Shown: positions 34,668-44,348 of the stretch, one piece after another
How positions within the stretch are numbered: the first letter of the stretch is position 1
How the letters are laid out: each line of letters begins with the position of its first letter
The notes under the pieces: generated by a model
What the model was told of the DNA's origin: nothing
What the model saw: the letters and a program-made list of their open reading frames with translations, nothing else
Databases searched by the model: none
Translations under genes and position numbers: made by a program
Origin: Longimycelium tulufanense
GTDB taxonomy: Bacteria; Actinomycetota; Actinomycetes; Mycobacteriales; Pseudonocardiaceae
NCBI RefSeq assembly: GCF_014645795.1
Contig: NZ_BMMK01000011.1
Span: 108,304-172,303 of the forward strand
DNA length: 64,000 bases
Direction: 5' to 3'

Positions 34668-35788
34668 TACGCTCGCCTCCGCTTCGACCTGATCTGTAGC
34701 GTCTGCGTGTCAGTGCCAAGCAGGGGCACCTTGAATGAGTCAATCGTGAACAGATCGTCTACCTTGGAGCGCTTGCGTTGCACAAGAACCACGTCACCGG
34801 CCTCCAGCGCTGGGTTCACCACGGATGTGATGGACAGTTGCGCGACGAATCCCAACAGTTCGTTGAGTCTCTTCTTCGCGGCCACCACAGCGTCAAAGGT
34901 GCTTTTGATGTTCGAGTCACGGATGATGAGCGGCACTTCACCGTACGGGCCGTGCCGATAGGTTGGGGAGGTTGGTTCCTCGTCCCACGCCTCCGCCCTC
35001 ACGGGCGGCTTATCGTCACCCGGAGACTCGCCGATGATGACGACACCGTTGAAGCCGGGTTCGTCGCTCAGCGTCGATGACAACGACGTCAGAGTGCAGC
35101 CTGGTCCTTCGATGTAGGTGAACTCCGGGGCAGGATTCGCGTCCACATCGTTCGGTGGTGCGATGACCACGCGACCGACGGTACTGAAGTAGATTTCTGC
35201 GCCCATGGAGTCGGCCAGCTCAGTGACGGCCTCCCACGCGTCATCCCCAGCGTCGTACACGATCGTCTGTGTCGTCACCATCGGCGACGGGACGATGTCG
35301 TACTCCAGGTTGGGGTAGGTGCGCGCGAGAATGCGCTGGATGACAGCAATGATCGGCGTACCAGGGGCGATCGTGTAAGGTCGGATGAACTTGTCGCGAA
35401 TCACCCTCCGCGACGGGTCAAACGCCTCGACCTTGATTTCTTGCTCGCCGCTGGACGATTCGGACGGATCAACCTTCGCCAGGTGGAACACGCCGAGCGG
35501 CGCCAGCTCCGTGGTGCCGTCGCTGTAGCGGACACCCCGGAAGGGGCGCAGTTCAGTGCCGTATGGGGTGAGCAGGCCGCGAGTCTTATCCGGCACCAGC
35601 GCCCCGGTGGTATCCACAACCGTGACGTTCAAGGACCGCCTGGGGGAGGCTGTCCGGTCCACGGACACGTCACCGGACTTCACCGTGAGGCGAACCACTT
35701 CGCCGTTGATGCCCTTAGCTTCCACGAACGCCAGCGGATGATGTGAGCGGCGTATTTCCGTGTAGAAGCGGTCTGACTGCCTGGGCAT
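34667..35788 (-). CDS. Minor tail protein (DUF5047-like)
   Basis: The 373-aa product contains the pattern of tail-tip proteins after the main fibre gene. This includes VEAKGINGEVVRLTVKSGDVSVD, TPYGTELRPFRGVRY, VIQRILARTYP and ALEAGDVVLVQRKR. No catalytic motif is visible. It overlaps the large tail gene by one base. Confidence 0.65.
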   Translation of the reverse strand: MPRQSDRFYTEIRRSHHPLAFVEAKGINGEVVRLTVKSGDVSVDRTASPRRSLNVTVVDTTGALVPDKTRGLLTPYGTELRPFRGVRYSDGTTELAPLGVFHLAKVDPSESSSGEQEIKVEAFDPSRRVIRDKFIRPYTIAPGTPIIAVIQRILARTYPNLEYDIVPSPMVTTQTIVYDAGDDAWEAVTELADSMGAEIYFSTVGRVVIAPPNDVDANPAPEFTYIEGPGCTLTSLSSTLSDEPGFNGVVIIGESPGDDKPPVRAEAWDEEPTSPTYRHGPYGEVPLIIRDSNIKSTFDAVVAAKKRLNELLGFVAQLSITSVVNPALEAGDVVLVQRKRSKVDDLFTIDSFKVPLLGTDTQTLQIRSKRRRA

Positions 35789-38700
35789 TATAGCTCCGGC
35801 TCTACCTCAACGAACGTGATGGTGTAGTCCCGAATGGGCATGGTGCGCCTGTCAGCAGTGGGCAGCGTCGTCTTCTTCACGGATCCTTCAACGCGCACCC
35901 ACCACGCGTCGTCAACGTCGCTTTGCAAGTACAGTGTCCTGTTGCTGAGGATCAGTCTTTCTAGTTTGGCCTTTGCGTCGCGGTCCAAGATCGCGATTAC
36001 AGCGAAGCGATCGGATCGGAAACCATCGGTTTGGACGATCGGAAACTTGCTGCCCAACACTTGATGTGTTGCTGTCGAGTTGTCTGTTTCGACATCGAAC
36101 GGGCCGAATCGAACGTTCAACGTCATGTTTTGCGCCGGGTCGTGGATGTCCTTGAGCCACCAGTGCGCGGCCGTGATCCTCACAGGGTCACTGTCCGGCC
36201 CAAAGCTCGACTCGAACACGTCACCCTGAAGGCCGTAGGATCGCGCCTTGGCCCGGTACTTCCGTGTCACCAGCGGGGTAACCGTGTGGTCGATAAACGT
36301 TGCTTCGCCCGTGATGGGGCTGAACGCAATCAGGTTGGAGTCCTGGCCAGCGAGGCGCTGCCAGTCCCCGTATCCTGTCCCCTCGTCCTCGGCGAATTCA
36401 ATGCGCGGAACGACCAAGATGGGGTGAGCGTCGTTGGCGGTGCCGGAGCGCCAAGGGAAGTCGTCAAAGCTGTCTGGTTCGCCGAGCATGACTCCGCAGC
36501 GGTCGAACGAGACCGTGTCAGCCACAACTCGATCGGTCGCATACAGGTGCAACTGGAGTCGGGTCGTTCCCTCGGGCATGGTGAATGTGGCGACACTTTT
36601 ACGCCACGTGGTGTCATTAAAGGACTTGCCTTGCGCAACTTGGGTGTCGATGACGCGGTTGCCGCGGTAGAACCGTATCTTGAGGAACGGTGTGCCACCT
36701 GTCGACCCCAGGAACGAGGCGGTAGCGGTGACTCTGCGACTTGTGGCATTCAACGCCGCGGCGGGAACATCATCCAACCGGACGGTGGTGTCGGTGCGAA
36801 CCTCCGGCTGTCCCTCGAACGCCGACGATTCCGGCCTGATCAGTCCGATCCAGCTCACCGACGACAGCGGGGTGTCGTTGCTGAAGTCCGCGGTGACGGA
36901 CATATCACCGGTATCTACGGTTCCGTTCGAGTCGAACACACCCAATGACATGAACGGCGAGACTCCGCCGAATGTGTTGTCCACCCGAGACGTCTCGTTG
37001 GGCGGGGGTGCTGGCGCTGTGTCCTCGGACGCGATAATCGCGATCCACGACACGGCGGCGAAGTACGACCGAGACAGAGTACCCGTGCGCGAGTAGTCGC
37101 CCGTCGGCACAACCCCATCGGAATCGAAGAGGGCGTTGGTGATCCCAAAGCACTCCTCGAAGGGGAATCCCTGGCAGAAGCCGTCGTCGCCTTCAGTGCG
37201 CTTCTTCGTCTCGGACGATGACCACGTCGACGGGCTAGTTTGGGTCGCAGCGTAACCACAGATGCGCCACGAGTTGCTGTTAGTGTTGGTGACGGTAGCT
37301 GTGGTGATCGTGTCGCCGCTCGGGCTGGTCGAGCCGTTCTCGGCGATGAACTGCAAAGTGGCGTCTTTGGCATTCTTGTAGGCAACCGCCGTCACAACGA
37401 TGGGTTTGGTTGACGACGAAAGCGTTCCACTCCACTGGCTCGGCTCTGAGACGCCAGCGGTCTTCTTGAGGATGAAGACAGTACAGGGCGAGTCGTTATC
37501 GTCCTGGAAGATGCGCCGTTCCTGGGTCCAACCTGTGGGTAGCGTGGTAATCGAAGTGATGTTGTTCCGGCACGCCACCTGGGCGATCATCAAATCGCCT
37601 TCCTGGACTCCAGATGGCTTGTTGATGCGAAACGTATCAGTACTACTGGTCCCGACCGTCCACGGCGTAGCGGAACCGCGGAACGAGATCGCAAAGTCCG
37701 ACGGGGGCTGAGTGTTCGCAGTCATGGTCCCAGCGGACACGTCATCGCGAAAACCGAATCCACAGATGCGCCATGCGTTAGGGTCGGTGTTCGACACGAC
37801 CTGTGTCGTGTGTTTGTCGCTGCCCGAGAGATCAGCCTTGACCTGGTTGGCGATGAACTGGTCATCGAGGTGCGCCGCTCCGTCGTATGCGACCACGACG
37901 GCCTGACGTCGGTTGGCTGCCTCATCGATGAATCCATCCGTCCAGGACGACGGTTCCGACGCCCCGGCGGTACGAGCCAACACCCACAGCGACTGCTCGG
38001 TGTCGCTCCCAGAAACAGGCACCGAGTCGATGAGCGTCCAGCCCGCCGGGGGCGTGATACCCGTAGATTTATCCGCCTGAATGAACGCAATCATCAAGTC
38101 ATCAGTGACCACGCCGGTCGGCTTGTTCAACGTGAAGGACGTGCCGCTCGATGTGGACGAGAAGATCGCCCCGGTTGCTCGGTGGGCAATGGTCGGGCTG
38201 ATGCCGTTGTAGGTCATCTGGAACGCCTTGGCACCATCCGCGCCCGTGCCGGTAGCAGTCACAACGGCCACCGACGTCGCCGAGTTAGCCGCTTCCCACA
38301 CGCCTGTGGCTGGCGCAGTCCCCTCAGCAGTGGACAGGAAGTTACTCAGCATGTTCCTACCAGAGTGACCGCCGTCCGACCACGCCACGTTGGTTCCGTA
38401 GTGCAACCCGACCCGGTCAACGTGGTGCACCTCGGCGGCGTCCGGCACGGCTACCGTGGCCAACACGCGCGCGTACACGGCACCGTCAGGCACGGTGCCG
38501 CTCGCCACGTATGACGTCCAGGAGCTGACAACGTTGGTTTTCGTCTGCGAGATCGCCGTTCCAGTCACGGCGAACGAGGCGTCATAGAACTCGGCTTTCA
38601 CGGTGACGCTACGAGCTGTCGTGGCCGCGCGCACCTGTGCCCGCACGGTGATCGGAGCTTTCGCCGAGACCTCAACGAAACTCGACGTAGCAGACATGTC

Positions 38701-39768
38701 AGCGGCAGTGGTGGCCGCGAGTTTCAGCGACGCGGTTCCTGTCTCAAACCCAACGCTGGTGTCCCGGCTGAGAGTGCAGTTCGATGCCGTGTACTCAAGA
38801 GGATCGTTCTGATCTTCAAAGTCCGCGGCCTGATACGACAGCAGGTTAGACGAATCACGCACAGTGATGACGGTCGCAGAGTGAAGATTGTCTTCGACGA
38901 CCGTGATAGTGCCCGCGCCAGCGGAGGAAGCATCTCCTGTGCCTGGGATGCCAGGCTGTACGGCGCGACAGACAAACTGACGCAGAAACCACAGGCTACG
39001 CACGAAGAACAGGGACCAGACACGAACGGCGACCCAGTACACGCCTGGTTCTAGGGCTTCAGGTAGCCGGAATCTGGTGATGTCCTTGCTGATGGTTGTT
39101 GAGAAGACGTGCTCGGACCACTCGGGGTTGAAGTCAGGCGCGAACCGCACGGCATCGGTGAAGATTTTGATGTCGACGCGGGCCTGGTGGTCGCCGTCAA
39201 CTTGGATGTAGTCCCAACGAATCTCCGGGGCAGCAGTGATGATCGTGCCGGAGGGTGCGCGTAGCCTCAGCGACGGCCGCACACGATACGAGACACGGGC
39301 AAACACGCGGTAGATGCGGAGGGCATCGGCAACGGATTCGTACGAGAAGGCGCGGAACAGGAGCTGATTGATTCGGTGCATGTCCCATGGCTGGCCCTGC
39401 GGGTCGCGTTCCAGCGTCAGAGACGGGTCTGCGTCACCGCCGATGGTGCCGCCCGGGTAGATGGTGCGCGACACGAACACAGACGTGTCGTCTCTGCTGG
39501 ACAGCTCCAGCGTCAACGGTGGTGCTTCACCAGTGATTTTGTTGGCGCGCACATGGATGGACACCGAGGTGATGACCGCACCCTCGGGTAGGGTCTCGTC
39601 ATCAACCGGAAACGTGACAGCGGCCCGACCCTTCGAGGCCGGAACCTTTGCATATTTGGTGTCGTCGGTGTTGTTCCACGCCTCGTGCAGCCTGGTGACA
39701 CCAGTGCCCACCAGTGCCCATCCGTCGTTGAGCGCATCGGCAACGGGAGAAAGATCAAAGGTGGGCAC
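35788..39768 (-). CDS. Large minor tail / fibre protein
   Basis: The 1326-aa beta-rich virion protein follows the tape measure. The start is GTG 39768 (VPTFDLSPVADAL), seven bases after GGAGG. Two related modules of about 120 aa (KPTGVVTDDLMIAFIQAD and KPSGVQEGDLMIAQVACR) repeat near residues 580-830. A similar motif opens the repeat protein at 53966-55000. It likely binds the host surface or caps the tail. Confidence 0.8.
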   Translation of the reverse strand: MPTFDLSPVADALNDGWALVGTGVTRLHEAWNNTDDTKYAKVPASKGRAAVTFPVDDETLPEGAVITSVSIHVRANKITGEAPPLTLELSSRDDTSVFVSRTIYPGGTIGGDADPSLTLERDPQGQPWDMHRINQLLFRAFSYESVADALRIYRVFARVSYRVRPSLRLRAPSGTIITAAPEIRWDYIQVDGDHQARVDIKIFTDAVRFAPDFNPEWSEHVFSTTISKDITRFRLPEALEPGVYWVAVRVWSLFFVRSLWFLRQFVCRAVQPGIPGTGDASSAGAGTITVVEDNLHSATVITVRDSSNLLSYQAADFEDQNDPLEYTASNCTLSRDTSVGFETGTASLKLAATTAADMSATSSFVEVSAKAPITVRAQVRAATTARSVTVKAEFYDASFAVTGTAISQTKTNVVSSWTSYVASGTVPDGAVYARVLATVAVPDAAEVHHVDRVGLHYGTNVAWSDGGHSGRNMLSNFLSTAEGTAPATGVWEAANSATSVAVVTATGTGADGAKAFQMTYNGISPTIAHRATGAIFSSTSSGTSFTLNKPTGVVTDDLMIAFIQADKSTGITPPAGWTLIDSVPVSGSDTEQSLWVLARTAGASEPSSWTDGFIDEAANRRQAVVVAYDGAAHLDDQFIANQVKADLSGSDKHTTQVVSNTDPNAWRICGFGFRDDVSAGTMTANTQPPSDFAISFRGSATPWTVGTSSTDTFRINKPSGVQEGDLMIAQVACRNNITSITTLPTGWTQERRIFQDDNDSPCTVFILKKTAGVSEPSQWSGTLSSSTKPIVVTAVAYKNAKDATLQFIAENGSTSPSGDTITTATVTNTNSNSWRICGYAATQTSPSTWSSSETKKRTEGDDGFCQGFPFEECFGITNALFDSDGVVPTGDYSRTGTLSRSYFAAVSWIAIIASEDTAPAPPPNETSRVDNTFGGVSPFMSLGVFDSNGTVDTGDMSVTADFSNDTPLSSVSWIGLIRPESSAFEGQPEVRTDTTVRLDDVPAAALNATSRRVTATASFLGSTGGTPFLKIRFYRGNRVIDTQVAQGKSFNDTTWRKSVATFTMPEGTTRLQLHLYATDRVVADTVSFDRCGVMLGEPDSFDDFPWRSGTANDAHPILVVPRIEFAEDEGTGYGDWQRLAGQDSNLIAFSPITGEATFIDHTVTPLVTRKYRAKARSYGLQGDVFESSFGPDSDPVRITAAHWWLKDIHDPAQNMTLNVRFGPFDVETDNSTATHQVLGSKFPIVQTDGFRSDRFAVIAILDRDAKAKLERLILSNRTLYLQSDVDDAWWVRVEGSVKKTTLPTADRRTMPIRDYTITFVEVEPEL

Positions 39769-39769
39769 G

Positions 39770-41161
39770 TCAGATCCTCCCACCCGTCTTAGTCTTGATA
39801 TTCCTGGCCAGCTCGGTGAGGTCATCCATGAGCTTGTCCTCGACCTCGCGCGTCATCGACCCATGGACAGTGATCTGCGGGGCGAAGTTGATGTCGCCGC
39901 GTGGTTGGATATCCGCGGCGTTGAGCAACACCTCACGGCCACCGGTACCGTTGATGCCCATGAACAAGCCAGGATCAACCACACCGCCATGGTCAAAAAC
40001 CTGGACCGGGCCACCATGGCGGTAGCCACCGGGCTTGTCCATGGCAAACTGGATGGACGGATACCGGTTCCGCGCGTAGTTCAATCCGGCATAGATGTTC
40101 GAGATCGGGTCAATCGACACCCCATGCATGTGGGGCGGGTTGTCGGGACCCTTGTACGTTTGGTAGGTGGGGCGGATCACCTGCATCAGGCCCACCGACG
40201 GGGTTCCTGCCACAGCGTTGGAATCCCACAAGTTCACCGCACGCGGATTACCGCCCGACTCCTGTTGCATCCGGCGCAGCACGTTCGGAACCAAGCTCAA
40301 CGGCTCGTTCAGCATGCGCAGAACCTGCTCCACCTGGGGGCGCCACTGCGCCACGCCAGCGCCAGGCTGGAACCCCTCAAGGCTGGCCGTAGAAGCAAAC
40401 TTCAGCTTCTCAACCATCCAGTCGATGGCCGTGTCGCCGCCCGCCTTCAAGGCGTCGCGGAAAGCTCCTCCTGTGGCAGGCAGCAGGCCCAGCGCGGATT
40501 TCGCGGCGTTCGCGAACATGTCAATAAGGGCGTTCCAGCCTTTCTGCGCCGCCTTGTCGACGGCAGCGAACGGGCTCGCCCCGGCAACGATGTCGATGAC
40601 GTCGACTGGGCCACCCTCGGCAAAACGCGACGACGGGAACACTCCGCTACGTACAGCCTCGAAGAACCCCACCCCAAGGTCTCGAACACGCTGCGCCGGG
40701 ATGACAAACTCGCCGGCCGACAACATGGCAGGAACCATGTCCGCAGTTGGCCCACCGGGGCCGGAAACAAAACCACCCGTTGCGAAGTTGACGCGCTTCT
40801 CGGGCAGCCGGAACTCTACGCCAAGCTTCTCGGCGACCGTGTTAAACAGCGGCCTGATGTTCTCGTCATAGACTGTGTTGACGATGAACCGAACCGGCGC
40901 CTTCGCTACCTCCTGAATAGCGTTCCAGGCTATCTCGATCGCCTTCTTCGCCAGGTCGAACGCATCGGCTACGAACCCAATTCCCGTTTTGATGGCGTCA
41001 AAGACTGGGCTCATGAAATCCCAGGCAGCCTGTGTCGCCGACTTGATGAAGTTCCAGACGGGCTGAACAATGTTGTCCCAGAGCCACTGGAACTTGTCTC
41101 CGACAAACTGAAGCCCCTGCTTCAAGATTTCCCAAGTCGCCTGCATCTGACTCCAGGCCAC
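39770..41161 (-). CDS. Tape measure protein, 3' part downstream of an in-frame TAG
   Basis: The 463-aa frame starts at GTG 41161 in a repeated segment (AWSQMQATWEILKQGLQF). It contains the typical late part of tape measure proteins, with a transglycosylase-like domain (PLSLVPNVLRRMQQESGGNP, SVGLMQVIRPTYQTYKGPDN, YAGLNYARNRY, catalytic Glu in QQESGG). It is in the same frame as the upstream part. Only the TAG at 41275-41273 separates them, so the ancestral gene spanned 42949 to 39770. Confidence 0.8.
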   Translation of the reverse strand: MAWSQMQATWEILKQGLQFVGDKFQWLWDNIVQPVWNFIKSATQAAWDFMSPVFDAIKTGIGFVADAFDLAKKAIEIAWNAIQEVAKAPVRFIVNTVYDENIRPLFNTVAEKLGVEFRLPEKRVNFATGGFVSGPGGPTADMVPAMLSAGEFVIPAQRVRDLGVGFFEAVRSGVFPSSRFAEGGPVDVIDIVAGASPFAAVDKAAQKGWNALIDMFANAAKSALGLLPATGGAFRDALKAGGDTAIDWMVEKLKFASTASLEGFQPGAGVAQWRPQVEQVLRMLNEPLSLVPNVLRRMQQESGGNPRAVNLWDSNAVAGTPSVGLMQVIRPTYQTYKGPDNPPHMHGVSIDPISNIYAGLNYARNRYPSIQFAMDKPGGYRHGGPVQVFDHGGVVDPGLFMGINGTGGREVLLNAADIQPRGDINFAPQITVHGSMTREVEDKLMDDLTELARNIKTKTGGRI

Positions 41162-41290
41162 ATTGATGGCAGCAACGATGAAGTTCCAGACGGGCTGAAC
41201 AATGTTGTCCCAGAGCCACTGGAACTTGTCTCCGACGAATTGAAGTCCTTGCTTCAGAAGCTCCCACGTTGCCTACATTTGACTCCAGGC
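41045..41290 (-). repeat. 132-bp-period tandem repeat in the tape measure gene
   Basis: The segments 41045-41158 and 41177-41290 match with few differences at an offset of 132 bases (44 codons), encoding QFVGDKFQWLWDNIVQPVWNF twice. Copy 1 has TAG where copy 2 has CAG. Confidence 0.9.
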
Positions 41291-42949
41291 AATACTGATA
41301 GCAAGCTTAATCCCATCCCAGGCCGGTTCGACGAAATGCTTCCACAGGAACATGAAAGCATTTCCCAAAGCCTCTAGCATCGGCTTAATCCGTGTCTGCC
41401 AGCCAAATTCGAGGCCGGCGACAAGCCCCTTCCAGGCCAACATCAGTGGCGCAATAACCAGCGTGACGACCACTGCCAGCACAATCCGGAACGCCTGATC
41501 GATGGCGTGCAGAATGCTCTTGATGATGTTCGCTCCAGCCTGGAGGAACGCAACAAAGGCGTTCCAACCTGTCTGGATGGCGCTTACTGCTGTTCCGGCG
41601 GCGGACTTGATTCCCTCCCACACACCGATGAAGAAGTTGCGGAACCCATCAGACTTCTTGAAGAGGATTACGAACGCGGCAACCAGCAGACCGATGCCGA
41701 CAACGATCGCCGCAATCGTGAGACCAATGGGGTTCGCGATGAAGGCAAGGCCCAGAGCGGTCCAAGCAATCTTAATAGCGTTGACGACGATGGGGATCGC
41801 TTTCAGCGCGATCTTCAGCTTGACGACGCCCTCCTGGATGGTTTTCACGATTATTATGCCGCCGAGGACTGCCTTCAAGGCGAGGAAGCCAGCAACAATT
41901 CCGGCAAGCACATCAGGCGGGATCGCCGCGACAATCTTCAACAGTGCGGTGGCGATCGCAAGCGACAATGGTGCCAATGTGCCCATCGTCGTCAGTAGAT
42001 TCTTAATCACTGCGCCCAGGGCGCGGAGGAATTCGAGAACAGCGAGACCTTCGGCTTTCACCGTGTCCATGAATCTCGTGAATCCTCCCTCTTCGGCCCA
42101 CTGCCTCAGTAGGCCGGTCCCCTGGGCAAGCACCCTCAATATCTCTTGCCCGAACGGCTGAAAATCTCGAAGCAGTCGGCCGAATACGGCACCCAGATCA
42201 TTCGCAATCTGCAAGAACGACTCTGTGGCGGGTACGGCGTTTGCGGCCAGGAACGACACCCAATCGTCAAGGCGCGTGTCTACCCAACGCTGGAACGCAT
42301 CCGCGACCCTATTCGCAACGGGCGCCATTGCCTCAACGAGCGGAACAAGCTTCGGGATGCTTGACGCCACCGTGTTCACGAACGACGTCACCGGTGGCAG
42401 AACAGATCCGGAGACCGTATCGCTGAACGTGTTCAGTGACGTCTTGGCATTCTCAACGGATGCAGTGAACTCGCGTTGCGCCGCGGTATGCTTGCCTTCC
42501 GCCTCGGCAAGCGCGAGCTTCGCCGCGGAGAGCTTGGCAACAGCATTACGGTAACTGTCGGTACCTGGTGTAGCGTTGTTAACCGCCTCCTGATACTTCT
42601 CGACCTCGGCTTGCGCCTCACTAACCGCTTCTGCGTTTTCCATTGCCTTCGTGGTCGTCAGAGCAATGGCACCACCGAACACTCCAACACCGGCGGCGGC
42701 AGCCGTCGACGCAGCAGCAATACCACCAGCGACAGCAAGCAGACTCTTCGACAGAGGAACCAAGGCAGGAGAGAACGCAATGATGCTCGTGCTCAGAACC
42801 TTGAACCTACGAGACAACACTTGGATGCTGCGCGCATGCTCGATAAACGTTTCATCAAGTTGCTTAATGTCACGCCGGGCGCGAACAGCGCCAGTACTGT
42901 CCCACTTGGAGAAGATATTGAAGCCGAGACTGGTGACAATGTTCGCCAT
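41273..42949 (-). CDS. Tape measure protein, 5' part ending at a premature TAG
   Basis: This 558-aa N-terminal portion has helical segments rich in Ala and Gly (LAVAGGIAAASTAAAAGVGV), a coiled coil at about 105-160, and strong hydrophobic helices near 320-480. It determines tail length and is ejected during infection. The codon after Met558 is TAG; reading through would give a 1059-aa protein. The frame is otherwise intact, so this is a nonsense change, a readthrough site or a sequencing error. Confidence 0.85.
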   Translation of the reverse strand: MANIVTSLGFNIFSKWDSTGAVRARRDIKQLDETFIEHARSIQVLSRRFKVLSTSIIAFSPALVPLSKSLLAVAGGIAAASTAAAAGVGVFGGAIALTTTKAMENAEAVSEAQAEVEKYQEAVNNATPGTDSYRNAVAKLSAAKLALAEAEGKHTAAQREFTASVENAKTSLNTFSDTVSGSVLPPVTSFVNTVASSIPKLVPLVEAMAPVANRVADAFQRWVDTRLDDWVSFLAANAVPATESFLQIANDLGAVFGRLLRDFQPFGQEILRVLAQGTGLLRQWAEEGGFTRFMDTVKAEGLAVLEFLRALGAVIKNLLTTMGTLAPLSLAIATALLKIVAAIPPDVLAGIVAGFLALKAVLGGIIIVKTIQEGVVKLKIALKAIPIVVNAIKIAWTALGLAFIANPIGLTIAAIVVGIGLLVAAFVILFKKSDGFRNFFIGVWEGIKSAAGTAVSAIQTGWNAFVAFLQAGANIIKSILHAIDQAFRIVLAVVVTLVIAPLMLAWKGLVAGLEFGWQTRIKPMLEALGNAFMFLWKHFVEPAWDGIKLAISIAWSQM

Positions 42950-42972
42950 CAGGTCACCAGCCGTTCAGACAC

Positions 42973-43026
42973 AACGAAAGCGGGTGACGAACCACGTAGA
43001 GTCATGGCTCGTCACCCGCTTTCGTT
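42973..43026. terminator. Hairpin between tail chaperone and tape measure genes
   Basis: An 18-bp perfect stem with an 18-base loop overlaps the last codons of the chaperone frame. It may attenuate transcription into the tape measure gene. Confidence 0.65.
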
Positions 43027-43353
43027 CTTTGCTTCTCGCCGATCCAATGCGGCGTTCAGCGACTCAATGACTTCACTTTTCGTCTTCGCTGGTTCCGCTT
43101 CGTGGTTCCGTCGTCGTTCAGCCCACGAGACAGACTCGTGTGGCCTCGGGTAGCGCTTCGGCCTAGGAAGCTGAGCCTTCACCTGGGCACCAACGCAGTA
43201 GGCGATCTGTTGCAGAAGCTCGTGGATCTGCGCGAGGACTTCAGCGGTCCACATTTCCGATGGCCCGGCGTATCGCTCGTACGCGATCCACTCCGCCAGC
43301 TCATCGCTAGACAGCCGCTCAAGCAGTTCAGCTACGGGGATGCCCAGTTTCAA
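43012..43353 (-). CDS. Tail assembly chaperone, T part of G-T frameshift product
   Basis: Alone, the frame would start at TTG 43353 and give 113 aa (LLERLSSDELAEWIAYERYAG is the family hallmark). It is in the -1 frame relative to the upstream G gene. The frame is open back past the slippery site GGGTTTC at 43398-43392. A -1 shift there would join GF to RRRPERAFLFRLALKLG and the T part. Expression is therefore most likely only as a G-T fusion. Confidence 0.8.
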   Translation of the reverse strand: MKLGIPVAELLERLSSDELAEWIAYERYAGPSEMWTAEVLAQIHELLQQIAYCVGAQVKAQLPRPKRYPRPHESVSWAERRRNHEAEPAKTKSEVIESLNAALDRREAKNESG

Positions 43354-43754
43354 TGCGAGTCTGAACAGGAAGGCTCGCTCTGGGCGTCGTCGAAACCCTG
43401 CTCAAGCTCCTTGATGTCCTCCGGCCGCAGCCCGGACAACTTGGCCGCTGCGTAGAACAGGCGGTTGATTGGTGTGGCCGCCTTGCCGCTCAAGTCGAGA
43501 AGGTCAGACGCAGACTTGAACATGCAGTTGCCGTCCTCGTCGACGGCCGACAGCGCAACCAGACGAGCCCGAACATTCTCGATCTTCGGAACAGCGACAC
43601 CGTTCTTCATCTCGTGGCACGACGCTTCGTAGTCGTCACGCTCCTTGGCGGTCAGAGAACGCAGACGAACAGTCCCGCTCCACTCAGGGACATAAACATC
43701 AACGGTCTTACGGTCGTTGGCCTTGAGGATCTGTTCCTTCGAGAGCAACGTCAT
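43350..43754 (-). CDS. Tail assembly chaperone, G part
   Basis: The 134-aa product (LLSKEQILKANDRKTVDVYV, LRSLTAKERDDYEAS) belongs to the phage tail chaperone group that coats the tape measure before tube assembly. Near its end the codons GAG-CAG-GGT-TTC contain the heptamer G-GGT-TTC, a classic -1 slippery site of this gene pair. Confidence 0.8.
   Translation of the reverse strand: MTLLSKEQILKANDRKTVDVYVPEWSGTVRLRSLTAKERDDYEASCHEMKNGVAVPKIENVRARLVALSAVDEDGNCMFKSASDLLDLSGKAATPINRLFYAAAKLSGLRPEDIKELEQGFDDAQSEPSCSDSH
43392..43398 (-). promoter_or_regulatory. -1 ribosomal frameshift site GGGTTTC
   Basis: The heptamer reads G GGT TTC in the G frame and GGG TTT C after slipping back one base. 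It lies 40 bases before the G stop, and the -1 frame is open through it into T. This matches the X-XXY-YYZ rule. Confidence 0.75.
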
Positions 43755-43805
43755 TGCTATCTCACCTTCAGTTGCGGGTACGGGTTTACGGGTGGAAAGG
43801 AGGGA

Positions 43806-43835
43806 CGGCCAGGGCTACCCGCGAAACCCTGGCCG
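43806..43835. terminator. Hairpin upstream of tail chaperone genes
   Basis: A 9-bp perfect stem CGGCCAGGG with its complement and a 12-base loop, within the 94-base gap after the gene ending at 43849. It could reduce chaperone transcription relative to tail-tube mRNA. Confidence 0.5.
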
Positions 43836-43848
43836 CCCCAGTCTTCGA

Positions 43849-44346
43849 TTAGCGTCGACGGAGAATGATCGGTCCGCCGGCTCGGGCAACGGTTTTGGCG
43901 GCGTTATCCAAGACCTCTTGCAGCTCCTCGGCCACTTCGTCGCGGCCTTCGGCGATCTCTTCCCTGAACCACGAGCCGCCGGTCTTCTGCTGCACCCACA
44001 CATTTTTGTCGCCGAACACCGGATGCCGCCACCCCGACTCGGTATCGAGACCACGCGGAATAACTGCCATGTTCTTTTGTGGCATACGCGTAGTGACTCG
44101 CACCAAGTTGCGCGTGCTGGTGCGGATACCGACGCCACGAGCAACCTTTTCACGAAGACCGGTAGTTTTGTCACCGTGTGTAGGGATGGCTCGCACGTTT
44201 GCCCTAGCCTGTTCCGCCAAGGGCTTCACCGCTTCACGCAACTGACGCCTCAACTGCTTCGGCAGAGACTTGTCAATCTCCTTCATCGCCGCCACTACGG
44301 TTTTGAACTCCTTGCCCGGAATGGCAACGATAGTGACTCGACCCAC
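43849..44346 (-). CDS. HK97 gp10-like tail completion protein
   Basis: The 165-aa product (AAMKEIDKSLPKQLRRQLREA, then EQARANVRAIPTHGDKTTGLRE, TESGWRHPVFGDKNVWVQQK) matches the gp10/minor tail (tail completion) family by order of motifs. It is encoded near the tube and terminator proteins as expected, although their order here differs slightly from HK97. Confidence 0.7.
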   Translation of the reverse strand: MGRVTIVAIPGKEFKTVVAAMKEIDKSLPKQLRRQLREAVKPLAEQARANVRAIPTHGDKTTGLREKVARGVGIRTSTRNLVRVTTRMPQKNMAVIPRGLDTESGWRHPVFGDKNVWVQQKTGGSWFREEIAEGRDEVAEELQEVLDNAAKTVARAGGPIILRRR

Positions 44347-44348
44347 GA

